Assembly (NCBI GenBank): GCA_003184365.1
Contig: NKYR01000002.1
Coordinates: forward strand, 248,976 to 312,975
Direction of reading: 5' to 3'
From: Evernia prunastri
Taxonomy: Eukaryota; Ascomycota; Lecanoromycetes; Lecanorales; Parmeliaceae
DNA length: 64,000 bases
Shown: positions 54,355 through 64,000 of the stretch, piece after piece
Layout: each line of letters starts with the position of its first letter
Numbering within the stretch: the stretch's first letter is position 1
Made by a program: the position numbers and the translations under genes
The notes under the pieces: generated by a model
The model's database searches: none
What the model saw: only the letters and a program-made list of their open reading frames with translations
What the model was told of the DNA's origin: nothing

Positions 54355-57300
54355 ATGTCTCAACCAGCAGCATACACTTCTTCCACCACAAACATGGCTG
54401 ACTCGATAACTCCACAGCCAAACTGGATCCCACTCATCAAGCAGACTTTATCACACCAGGCGATGGAGAAATTTGGCCATGTCTCGCCAGACACTCGATT
54501 CTCCATAACCTATGGACCCGAGGTAAGCATCTAATTTCCTGTGGACATGTAGAGTACCAGCTGATTGATGTAGCCTGCGGTTTTCGACGATGGCCAAATT
54601 CTTTCGTCGACACACTACCATGTGGACGCTTGCTTCTGGAGGAAAGACACCCTCATCGACGGAGCTACCTTCCTTGTGCCCTCCAAGCTCCCGGAAGCAA
54701 GCTTGCAATGCTACTCCGTGGTTTTCGACGAGATGACGGGTGTACATCACGTCGTTCTCAGGAAAGCGTCGCTTCGACACACGCTAAAGTTGACCTACTT
54801 GTCAAAACCAGATTACTCGAGTCACATTGTCGAGTTTTCCAACGGAGAGATTACGATACTGTCTCGAACCAACTGCGCTCGTGGCAACGTTCGTCAATCC
54901 CAGTACAGCAAAATTCAACACGACAATGATGCTGAAAACGTTGAGACTACCTTCAACCAAGTCGCCGATCAGGAGCCTTGCCTCGTCGGTCCTTTAGTAT
55001 CAATACCTCACAAGGTTATCGCAAGTGGCAAGAACCCTACTCCTACCGAAATATCCAGCTCTGTCAATGAGTCCGCACATACCATTGCGGATTTTACTGA
55101 GTCAATCGATCATCTTCTGCCTCGGCTTGAGATGGCTTTCACTTCCACCGGTGGCGAAGATATTGGCGCCGCTGTCCAATCGGAAGAGCCGATAGAAGCC
55201 CAATCGGAAGAGCCCTTGGAAATCGCACATGACCTACCGGCGTGTGATAGTTCTAGTACTTCACGACGATCAAGCGCAAAACGTCAAGGTAACTCTACAT
55301 CGACTGCGCTTACTACTCCTGCGTCTTCGACATTCTCGACACTGCCATTCTGCAAATCGACATTGGCGAACTTACCAAAGGTTCCCATTGCGCCAGGAAA
55401 GCCAACTTCCGTGTTTGAAGCATTAGCCTTGGAAACCCCAAAGAAAGATGAACCAAAGAAAGTTTTTGCTCGTCATTTTTTGGGGGATTTGAGAATCTCG
55501 TCTCAGCAATTCAATAACTACGACGAGATTCCAGCTTGCCTCGAGGACATGTCAACTTCTAGAGATGATCTTGCCATGACAGAGGAGGGTCAGATAGTCT
55601 TGGCCCAAGATGCTAGCAGCAACGCTGAAGCATTTGAGGGAGCCAGCCACGACGCCGCAGCGAACCAGTCGTCAAGAGTTTTAGACGAGACTCGGAACTT
55701 GCCAGAATCTAGTGTCTCCCCCAACATCGACGAGATGATTGAAGATTTGTTTGGTCATGAGGAAGGGTTCAGTTCCACCACTCCGGTTAGCAACATTCTT
55801 CCGCCGCCGACGGCCAACGTTCCTCCAACGGCCCAAGGCGTTGTTGTAGCCGGAGATCTCCAGGGTACCGCCGCATCCATGCCAATGCGACTCAATTTGA
55901 TATCAGTAAAGGCCATCATCGCCATCAATGCCGAGTTTTTCCGACTTTGGAACGAGGGCGTCTCTGGTAGATGCTGGATTCCAGGTCAAGACGAAGATGA
56001 AGTGCAAAATTTAGCTACAGCGAACGTTGCACCGCTCTACAATGATCTGCCCGATGACATTACATTCATCGTAAAAGATTTCAACCAAAAAGTGGGAGAG
56101 CTTTGGGAGCAAGGCCTCCCTCCGCGATCTTTGAAACAAGGTACCACCGACCAAGATGTAATACATGAGTTGGCGGCTCGTAACCTCGAGTGGGAGTACC
56201 TCAGGTCTAACTTGAAGACCAAACTAGATATGTCGACTGCAAGTGAGCCCACATTACAGCTTAGAAAGACATTTGAAGCAGCACCGTCATCCTTCGACTG
56301 GTATCTCCAAGCTATTGGTGGAGATGACCAATATCGTGGGCACCGTTCTGTCAAAGTTGCTGGGGTTGACGAAAGCATTCAATCAGAGGATGGATCACGG
56401 GGCGATAGCCGTTTCCACCATCTCAACTTCAACTGGGACCCTGTCAACGAGCGAAGCTACACGCCTGCAGAAGTATCTTTCTGGGCAGCTTCAGCTACGA
56501 TCAACAAGGTTCTCATACCTTGTGCGGAAAACTGCGAAGTACACCGAGTGAAGGTCCTGACTTCGCAAGCATTCAAGAGGGTTGATCCCGTCATCTATAC
56601 CGGGACGGACATCGAAGCGGTGAGGGGCTTGACAGGCTCTGCAATGAGAAATGCTGTCACTAGCGATGTCGAGGTGGCATACGAAGCCTTTGGCACATGG
56701 AACCAGGACCAGTACACGCTGGACGATGTGGAGCCTCGAGTTGTCTCAGCAGAAGATGGTGATGATTATGAGCACTGTGAGAGCGGCCTGTACAACTACC
56801 TACAGCGACCGCATTACATCAATGACCAGCATGATGAGCACACTCTGTGTAATGTCAATGATCTTCAGTGCTCGAATCCCTCTATGGGCCGGGTCAAGTT
56901 CGGATACCAGCAGAGATTTTCGAAGCTCGGTCCGTCTAAAGGAGTGAAGTCGCCAGCAAATCGTGTCCGGATGGACTACTCTGGAAAATGCTCGTCTTGG
57001 GATCCTCCGGCTCAAGTGACTACAACGATACCGGAGGCCATTACAGATGGGGTTGACGGTTCTAGTTTGTCCGCGGGCAAGGCTCCCGAATTGGATGGCC
57101 TACAAACACATGTCCACACTGACGATGCTGGGGAAGCAGCTGAGGATGACGAAGGTGTTGCTTCAGAAGCCGAGACCGAAGGCGAATACGAGGCTGATGA
57201 TGAGCGGGAGCCTGTCCACCATCAAAGCACGCATTCGATCACTGAAGGAGCCGCTGAAGCAGAGTCGGCAGAGAGCGCTTCGGAAGAAGCCATGTCCTCT

Positions 57301-57792
57301 GGATTTGACATGTCAGACGATGATTCACAGGACGACTCGGTTGCCAGTGAGGAAGTCGATTCCGATCAAGAGCCTTTTACCCTGGCCGATACGCCTACAG
57401 GTCCTGCGACCCCTGAATCTCCGGCTGTCGAGGGGCCAGTTGACCAGTTGGAAGAGCTACGCCCGAGCCTGAATTCGATGTCCCTGACCGAGTATAACTT
57501 TGACGAGTATGTCGCTGCTGTGCTTGGACTGGCCGAAACCCAGGAGCTCATGTCGGAAGGCATCATCCCGCGCACCACAAGTTCGAGGATGACTCTACTT
57601 GGATCTGGCTCTACTTCTCTGTCGGGTAAGACTCGAATACCTGCCCCCATTCGGAAGCAGGGCCGCAGCCGGGAGGCTAGTTTCGATTCGCGGAACACCT
57701 CATCTTCCTCGGAGGCAACTTCGAGCGACAACTGGAGCTCCCATACGAGGAATTCCTCGTTCTCAGAGCCCCAAACGCTTGAGAAGGAGTAG
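54355..57792 (+). CDS. Large hypothetical protein (1,128 aa)
   Basis: Exons 54355-54522 and 54574-57792; a 51-nt intron (GTAAGC...TGTAG) in phase 0. No known domain recognised. Residues 57-150 form a compact-looking region (DGQILSSTHYHVDACFWRKD, VVFDEMTGVHHVVLRKASLR, VEFSNGEITILSR). The middle is Ser/Thr/Glu-rich with a tandem SEEP motif. Residues about 480-580 contain two similar halves (AEFFRLWNEGVSGRCWIPGQ / NQKVGELWEQGLPPRSLKQG), an internal duplication. A long acidic stretch follows, and the end is a Ser/Arg-rich tail (SSDNWSSHTRNSSFSEPQ). Parts of this gene are repeated just downstream (57985-58586). The acidic, low-complexity build suggests a regulatory or scaffold protein, but nothing fixes a function. 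Confidence 0.8.
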
Positions 57793-57984
57793 GAACAGGA
57801 GACAGTGAGTGATACGTCTTCTGACGGAGTCCTGCGGGCGGTATTCTTCCCACAACTAGGGAAGACAATCAACGACCACACATCTTCGACTGTATCTATC
57901 CAGTGAAGCATGTTACTGCGTCATTATATACACATATATCGGAATGACCAAATTTCAGAGAATGAGAAAATACGAGTCACTGTC

Positions 57985-58586
57985 AATGATAACTTCGAGC
58001 GACAACTGGAACTCTCATACGAGGAACTCACCGTTCTCAGAGCCTCCAACGCTTGAGAAGAAGTATGATCATGACAATGAGTGATAAATCTTCTGTCAGA
58101 GTCCTGCCGGCGAATTATATGGGCCCAAAGGTTCAGAGCATACAATTGTTTGACGAGATGACTGGTGTCCATCACGTCACTCTCCGGAAAGGGTCTCTTC
58201 GACAGATCCTACAGTCGACCAACTCTTCAAAACCTGGGTTCCCAAGTCATTCCTTCGATTTCTCGAACGGAGAAATGGCAGTAGTGCCTCGAGTTGCATT
58301 GTGCTCGTGCCACCGTTCGCCAGACACCGAGCCATCACATCCGCTTCAGTCTCTCGATATTCTGCGTGTCAACAATCTAACCGACGCAGAAGCCGAACGG
58401 ATGGTCTACCAGAGAAGCACCGTCGTGTTACCCAAGGCGGCTATAAACATCATCAGGAAAAACATTCCGCATTTACGGATCCGCACACCTCAACATGTTT
58501 ACCCCTCAGTCTCCCGCGAGTCAACAAGATCATCCACGCAGAAGTCGTACCTATTATACATATATATACCAGCGAAATATACTTGA
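57985..58586 (+). pseudogene. Collapsed partial tandem copy of the 1,128-aa gene
   Basis: 57985-58070 repeats the last 25 codons of the upstream gene (SSDNWNSHTRNSPFSEPPTL-like). Straight after it, from about 58140, a frame reads LFDEMTGVHHVTLRKGSLRQ and FDFSNGEMAVVPR, copying the region near residue 100 of the same protein. The 900-residue middle is absent. The rest of the 177-codon frame (to 58586) is unrelated. The order (end then beginning) fits a second tandem copy reduced by deletion. Confidence 0.65.
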
Positions 58587-58589
58587 GCC

Positions 58590-59680
58590 GAATTCAGCTG
58601 TCCAGCGGGCGATGGAAGCTGGGAAGGTCAAACATCCTGATTGATGCCTTGGTGCAAAAAGCCCGAGACCGAGGAAGGAGCCGCGAATTGGACAGGGTTG
58701 GTTCGGGACAGGAGTCTCTGGAGGGACGCTCGGAGACTAAGGCAAGGAAAAGAGAAACGGGAGGAGGAGGAGCGGACGGCAGAATTTTGACGCCAAGCTG
58801 GCGAGAGCGGCCGCAGACAGAGAGAAGCAGCGGCCAGAGGATCACGAGCAGCGATCAGATAGATTGCAGAGAGAGGTCGAGCTCAAGACCAATCTTCTGA
58901 ATAAGTCACAGAGGTGCGTCGACGCTCTGAAGGAGACGCCCGACGCTCAGCGTATCAAGGCGGATAAGGAGAAAGAGTGGCCCACCAACGAGCCGAATTC
59001 AGCTGTCCGGCGGACGATCGCCGCTGAGAACCAAGCGAAGAACCCCGATGCCGATGTGCAAGGAAGCCCGGGACGGAGCGTGGAGACTGCGCAATATCGC
59101 CCCAGAAGAGTCAACACGGGTAGAAGCTGTGAAGCAGCAGCGAACGCAGTGTGCGGAGGCGGAGGTTGGAAACATACAAGCAAGGCAAGGCGAGCCAAGA
59201 CGGGAGGATCAAGGAATATAAACGACGAGATCACTAGACTCAAGGGGAGAGGACTCCACACTCCAGGGAGAGAAGGATCAAGACCGGAAAGAGAGGCCTC
59301 GGGTACAAAGAACGATAGCGCAGAGTTCAAAGGCCGTCAAAAAATTGGACCGTCACCGCGAGGAGCATTGCCGTCGTTGAGGAAACTTCTCAATTGCATC
59401 GGTCCCTACACGACTGGGCTGCACGAAATGGTCACAACCCCAGAGATTTGTTTTGTCCAAGGCTGGTTGAAGAGTAGGGCGTTCTCTTTCCCTTCTTCGC
59501 TCACCGCTGATGATGAAGCTTTAGTCAAATGCAGACGGATGATCAGAAGAGGGACAGCCTTGTTGTAGAGCAATACGAAGAGAAAAAAGCGAGCCGAGAG
59601 AAAGAGCGAGCTAGAGAGCCAAAGAAGGTCAGCAAAACGTCGAAGAAGGACAATAATAAACGGTAAGTCGATTCTCCGTC
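58590..59680 (+). pseudogene. Decayed charged, coiled-coil-like coding sequence
   Basis: Translated in one frame the region is dense in Glu/Arg/Gln/Ala (for example EERTAEF-stop-RQAGESGRRQREAAARGSR) but interrupted by many TGA/TAG codons; open stretches switch frame. A segment beginning 'cgaattcagctgtcc' occurs twice (58591 and 58993), so it also holds an internal duplication. A 234-codon frame at 58864-59568 crosses this but has unnatural composition and is probably not the original frame. Confidence 0.4.
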
Positions 59681-59689
59681 TTATATTTT

Positions 59690-60927
59690 ACTTTTTACTG
59701 ATCAAAAATGTACAGTCAAAAATGAGACGAAGGATCGATCCACAGCAGCGTAATACTCTTGATCAGCAATGGGGGTTCAGCAGAAGTCGAGGGTGAAACG
59801 TTGGAGAAAGGTTCTAGCTTAGCGACGACGACAACAACAAGGTTGGAGACTTGGAGACAATCAAATAACAAAATTGGAGGTGTTGTTCTGGGATGTTCAG
59901 ATTATTTGCATTATATGGAATAAATAATTTGGAAGCGAGGCTTATGGATCTTATCTTGAGCTTGGAGGGAGAGAGCAAGGGTCTCCCTCCTGTACATAAC
60001 TAGAGAAAAGGGATGTTTCTAGTCTTTGCCAATAGCACAGCTACAATCCATCAGGAAGAGAATTCTTTTCTAACCGACACAATTGGATTCGTTCCCCATG
60101 CACTAAACGTTCGCTGTGAGACCAAACCAGAGGCCGGGGGAAGACCCTCTCGCACCAGTAAACATCCATGCAATCAATGCACCGTAAGCCATTGACAAGC
60201 TAGCTAGCTACAGGGTTTGCATGCTCTTAGTACGCCCACGCGCAGTGTGTCTGTTGGGTGATTTCGGCCTTTTGCTAGCCATGCCACATCTTCGATTCCC
60301 CTCTTCATCTCAACAACGAGAACCGATCCATTCGCTCGGCTGCGCTGGATGACCACAGCACAGCACAGCACAGCACAGCACAGCACAGCACAGCACAGAG
60401 AGGCGGGATTTCTGCGATTACCGTTCGCCAAAAAGCGGCCGGAAGAAAAGGCCGTCTATGTGTGTTGGATCGTGCTGGCAAGGCCAGGTCAGCGTGACCC
60501 GTGACCCGAGAAGGAGCTCGAGTGGGATTGGGAGGCCCTTTTTTCTCCTCTCCGCCAATTGCTGGGCTGGTTGGCAACTGGGTATTTCAGAGCAGATCGC
60601 GCATGGTGGTGGCGGGGTGGATTGCTTTTTCTGTGACTGCCGTGCTCTGTTGGTTGTGAACATCCACACAAGAGAAAGAAAAGAAGAAAAAGAAGAGAGA
60701 GAATCAACGAACGAGACAGTCAAGTTCTCAATCAACTATTTCTGCAGCAGATCCCGTGCCAAACATTCCCGTCAATGGAAATAGTACATCCTGCCCCATT
60801 GGATCTTCATCACAAAACAGCCACGAACAACCCAGATCACCACCTCCAACCCCGCCCCCCCTCCACCTCACACTTCACCCCTCACCCCCCCTCCACCTCC
60901 CTCGCCCCCCTCATCGCCCCCTCCCAA
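59690..60927. other. Intergenic, simple repeats
   Basis: Includes a (CACAG)n tract and purine-rich stretches. No gene supported. Confidence 0.5.
60353..60398. repeat. (CACAG)n microsatellite, about nine units
   Basis: Perfect pentanucleotide repeat of 46 bp. Confidence 0.95.
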
Positions 60928-61566
60928 TCAATCCTCCACTGCACCCGCCCCGACCGCGCGCTCCCCATCGTGCAACTTGACAATGCTCCCGTCGAGTTCC
61001 TCGACCGTCATGCCGGGCCCGCACTTCCCCGCCGCGACGTTCTCCACCAGGCGCCCGAGCGCGTGGGGGCCCCAGACGGCGAGGAGCGGCTCGGCGGCGC
61101 CGGTGCGCGGGTTGCCGAGGCAGGTGACGGGGGGCACGTACGCGGCGACGAGCCGGCGCACCGCGGCGGCGGACAGGAGCGCGTGGTCGTCGCAGGCGAC
61201 GACGAGCCAGGTGGTGGCGGGGTTGCAGACGTGGGCGGCGACGAGGCCGGCGGCGGTGGGGTTCAGGAGGGGGGTCGTCGTCGAGGAGGAGGAGGAGGAG
61301 GAGGAGGAGGAGGAGGAGAAGGAGTAGTAGATGGGCTCGACGTGCCGGGCAATCTTGTGGGAGCCGGCGAGGTCTAGGGCGGCGGTCTGGTGCTCGTCGT
61401 GGAGGGAGATGTAGAAGGTGGTGGTGAGGGGGAGGGCGGTCATGAGGTGTTCGAGGGCGTGCTGGTAGGCGGGCCGGCCGTCGGTTTGGGGCATGAGGTG
61501 CTTGGGGATTCCCGTGCGGGCGGAGTTCCCGCCGGCGACGAGGAGGGGCTTGATGTCATGTGCCAT
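60928..61566 (-). CDS. MobA-like NTP transferase domain protein (212 aa)
   Basis: Single exon. The N-terminus, IKPLLVAGGNSARTGIPKHLM, is the nucleotide-binding loop of MobA-like nucleotidyltransferases (usual form LLAGGxSxRMGxxK). VVACDDHALLSAAAVRRLV gives the DxxH/DDxP metal-site position and TGAAEPLLAVWGPHAL the later substrate strand (usual EPLxAxY). In MobA this transfers GMP or CMP to molybdopterin; for fungal single-domain members the substrate is unknown. A run of about 14 Ser at residues 81-95 comes from a GAG microsatellite on the plus strand. GC content is higher than in neighbours. The C-terminus is shorter than usual (about 190-210 in the family, excluding the Ser run), so a small 3' exon may be missing. 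Confidence 0.8.
   Translation of the reverse strand: MAHDIKPLLVAGGNSARTGIPKHLMPQTDGRPAYQHALEHLMTALPLTTTFYISLHDEHQTAALDLAGSHKIARHVEPIYYSFSSSSSSSSSSSSTTTPLLNPTAAGLVAAHVCNPATTWLVVACDDHALLSAAAVRRLVAAYVPPVTCLGNPRTGAAEPLLAVWGPHALGRLVENVAAGKCGPGMTVEELDGSIVKLHDGERAVGAGAVED
61283..61323. repeat. (GAG)n trinucleotide repeat inside the MobA-like gene
   Basis: About 13 units of gag, encoding the poly-Ser insert on the minus strand. Confidence 0.9.
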
Positions 61567-61849
61567 GGCGGGTCATTGCTCTTCTTGCATCTGAGGGCGG
61601 GGACGTTGTCGGTCGTCGGTAGTCATTCTCTCATTTGATGGTGATGACCTGTTGCGTTTTATATAAATTTTCTCTTGTTGTCAATTGCATTCGATACGTC
61701 ATGGCCCGCGAGAAAGGTCGCAGGCTCGCAGCGAGGCAGCCTCTAAACTTACACACACCAAAACCTTGCCGACGTTACCAGGGGGCTTAGGTGCATTATC
61801 CGAGGCCGTGGGAGATCTCCTCCAGGGATGAGCCAGGGTCCGGGATGCC

Positions 61850-62490
61850 GGGTCGCTAGCCTGCAGGTGAGTGAGCGAGGTTGGAGGGGGATGAGATGCG
61901 TGTTGAGGTGGGGTGGGGAGGGAGGGGTTTAACTTGAGCCTTCTTGATAGCAGCGGCATTCTCTTTCTCTTTCTGAGTAATCTTCTCAAAAGCCTGATTT
62001 TCAAGTACTCGGGTCTGTACATTGGAAGGAGGGCATTATCGAACGAAGACGCATCTGTTTGAGCTTTGGGAGCTTTGGACCATTGATGTTCTTGGGTTTA
62101 TCCTTCCGCCGCATATCGTTCTCTACCGCCTGTCTTGCATTCCCGTCGATCTTCAGAGCTTTTGTCAGGGCCTTTTCCTTGTTGCGTTGCTCCTTAGTTC
62201 TAGTCTTAGCATGTTCTTTCTCCTTCTGCTTCTTCTGAGCGGTGACGACGAGCTCAGCTTCGTGAGCTTCGTTCTTCTCGCGTTGCTTCTGAGCCTGCGC
62301 CTCGACTTTCTTCTCCTTGCGCTGCTTCTGGGTCAGTGTCTATCTTTCAGTCTTCTTCGCAGCGGCTAGTCCAGCAGAGGTGGGGCGGTTGTCTGCGTTG
62401 CGAGTGCGGGGTATCCTAGAGAGAGGGGCGGCGGGGTGGCTGATGGGTCACTGATGCGTGTGGAAGGAGGCATGACTGGGACGAAGTTTT
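61850..62490 (-). pseudogene. Decayed or unresolved Lys/Gln-rich protein gene
   Basis: Minus strand from an ATG at about 62473 (MPPSTRISDP), then in another frame AGLAAAKKTER-stop-TLTQKQRKEKKVEAQAQKQRE and onwards for about 100 codons (KALKIDGNARQAVENDMRRKD, INGPKLPKLKQ), then in a third frame VLENQAFEKITQKEKENAAA and PPHPTSTRISSPS-like sequence. The in-frame TAG near 62344 and two frame changes were not explained by introns. Composition is typical of ribosome-associated or nucleolar Lys-rich proteins. The reverse-strand 115-codon frame (Leu-rich) is its antisense shadow. Confidence 0.4.
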
Positions 62491-62877
62491 GTATAGCTTC
62501 AAATGTGATGATTTGGAGTAGTAGTAGTAGTGTATTTGTTAAGATTTGTGAAAAGATGCTATGGCTACAGTACAAAAATATAGGGGTGGTGTCGGATCTC
62601 CAGTGCCAAGCATTGACACGGAATCGATATCGACATTGTGGACGAGGTTTGAAGGAGAAGAACGAAGAAGGAAGTTTGGAGGTGTAAGACGAGAGGCGGT
62701 GTAAACGCATGCTGTTGCAGCCTTAGCATCAGGCACATCTTCGGCAACGATTTTCTTGTAGAATGGCTCCGTTTGATTCTATTTCTCAATTTGAAGCCGT
62801 CAAATCCCCAAAACACACTTCATCAATGCACGCTCATCGCAAATTTCTATCACCTGATTTCGCAAAGTACCCCCCCT

Positions 62878-63532
62878 TCAGGCGTCCCCAGCAACCTCAA
62901 CATGCTTCACCACCAACGCCTCTAACACCTTCTCATTCGCGCCCACAACCTCGCCCACCTTCTCGCCGTTCTTGAAGACCATGAAGGTCGGCATGGCCCG
63001 GACGCCCAGCTCCTGCGCCACGTCGGGCACCTCGTCGACGTCGAGCTTGTAGAAGCGCGCCCCGGGGTAGGAATTGGACATTTTGACGATTTGGGGCGCG
63101 ATCACTTTGCAAGGGCCGCACCAGGTGGCCATCTGTTTGCAGGAGGCATCAGCGTTGCTCGGCGGTAAGGTATAGGAATCCAGGATTGTGAAGCTTTCAA
63201 GTGTAATTTTTTGCGAGCAAGATATTTTGTTTTCAAGGTGGAGTCTGAGTTTCGGAGAGAAGAATGGGGGTTAAGAATAGATGGGGTAGGAGTGGAGGGA
63301 CATACGCAGTCGAGGACCATCAGGGAGGGCTCGTTGAGAGCTGCGTCGAACTCTGCTTTGCTAGATCGGGGAAGGAGAAGTTAGCTCAACATGTCTATCA
63401 AAGAGGCGGATATCACCAAGCAAGTGCCATGATGGTGAAGCGGAGTTTGTAAACGAACGGGTGGGAGAAAGTGAGTGCAAGATATTCTTACTTGCTGAGG
63501 TTATGTACACCTTTCTCAGTACCCGTCGACAT
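62878..63532 (-). CDS. Thioredoxin (116 aa)
   Basis: Exons 63532-63492 (MSTGTEKGVHNLS), 63360-63306 and 63132-62878; introns of 131 and 173 nt. The joined protein has KAEFDAALNEPSLMVLDC, then MATWCGPCKVIAPQIVKMS with the redox WCGPC motif (Cys37/Cys40), FYKLDVDEVPDVAQELGV, the cis-Pro loop AMPTFMVFKNGEKV, and a C-terminal helix. It transfers electrons from thioredoxin reductase to ribonucleotide reductase, peroxiredoxins and PAPS reductase. No targeting peptide is seen, so cytosolic. Unusual: the residues before WCGPC are CMAT rather than the common DFxA. Confidence 0.92.
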
Positions 63533-64000
63533 CTTGGCTGCGGTGGAGTGAAAGAAGTTGATTTGGTGTTTGTTCAAGGGCAAAGGTAAAGGGCTGATGA
63601 CAGCAGTCTTTCTTGAAGCTGCAGTTGTGAAAGATGTAGCAACTTGTCTTGTGCGGAAGAGAGATCTCGAGGCTGTAGTGGCGGTGGTGAGGAGTTTGGA
63701 AGTTGTGGTAATGGATGCCAGAATGCCTGCTTCTTAAAGTTGCTCTGGAGGATAGATGGGTGTATGAAGGAGTGAAGGAGTGAGGGAGTTGTTCGGAGAG
63801 GGGTTTGATTAGAGGTTGGTAAGGCTGTAACTAATGAAGATCGGTGAGATTCTAGAGTTTTCGGGCTACTTTTGAGAGGTGATTGATGACGCAATGTGGT
63901 CTGCTCCAATTCAAATCATTCGGGCCATCGGCGCCACCAGCAGGCAGGCTGGCGCTTATTATTACTTTGGAGTAGCTTCTACTTTAACAGTCATGACGGG
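63533..64000. other. Thioredoxin upstream region to window edge
   Basis: A minus-strand frame at 63574-63909 is Ser/Leu/Pro-rich and most likely leader sequence. No other feature seen. Confidence 0.5.

Noticed and set aside
57366..57911. 181-codon minus-strand ORF
   Set aside because: Antisense to the C-terminal part of the 1,128-aa gene, with no splice or motif support.
62022..62369. Leu-rich 115-codon plus-strand ORF resembling a membrane protein
   Set aside because: Antisense of the Lys/Gln-rich frame on the minus strand.

Overview
The window reads as nuclear DNA of a filamentous ascomycete (Pezizomycotina). Genes are split by many short GT-AG introns (about 44-150 nt) with CTAAC/CTGAC-type branch sites. 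Recognisable genes include a fungal Ras with a CAAX box, NUF2, a GMF-type protein, F-box proteins and an AAA ATPase with C2H2 fingers. A class such as Leotiomycetes is possible but not shown. All exon joins below were built by hand from splice signals and reading phase, and the joined lengths were checked to be multiples of three.

Layout. (1) 1-6,200: a tandem array of three lineage-specific paralogues on the minus strand (one cut by the left edge). Each lies downstream of a TATAAAAG box and upstream repeats that share a core around GACGTTGCAGGAGCGTTTC. (2) 6,200-9,500: F-box relics and no intact gene. (3) 10,028-16,013: NUF2 (Ndc80 kinetochore complex), an intron-bearing tRNA-Gln(UUG), an 84-bp coding minisatellite and an 805-aa F-box protein. 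(4) 18,268-31,049: a triple zinc-ribbon-like CxxC protein, a multi-pass glycosylated membrane protein, a large zinc-finger/AAA ATPase and a small TATA-driven gene. (5) 32,791-42,255: accessory-looking. It has a solo fungal STAND-type N-terminal domain, two homologous genes of uncertain family (one frameshifted), a membrane protein with unresolved N-terminus, and many simple repeats. (6) 45,440-51,212: a conserved housekeeping block with Ras, a molybdopterin-binding (MoCF/CinA-like) protein, GMF/Aim7 and an SDR dehydrogenase. (7) 51,300-60,900: a possible Pol III unit, a 1,128-aa protein of unknown function with a collapsed partial copy beside it, and a decayed charged/coiled-coil gene. (8) 60,928-64,000: a MobA-like nucleotidyltransferase, a decayed Lys/Gln-rich sequence and a thioredoxin.

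The housekeeping genes are not an operon. The closest functional spacings are the convergent GMF/SDR pair (127 bp between stops) and the divergent MoCF/GMF pair (about 430 bp shared upstream). The most unusual parts are the three-gene tandem family with its shared upstream element, the homologous pair at 34.5-42.3 kb, and the 18-nt microexon next to a GC-AG intron in the MoCF gene.
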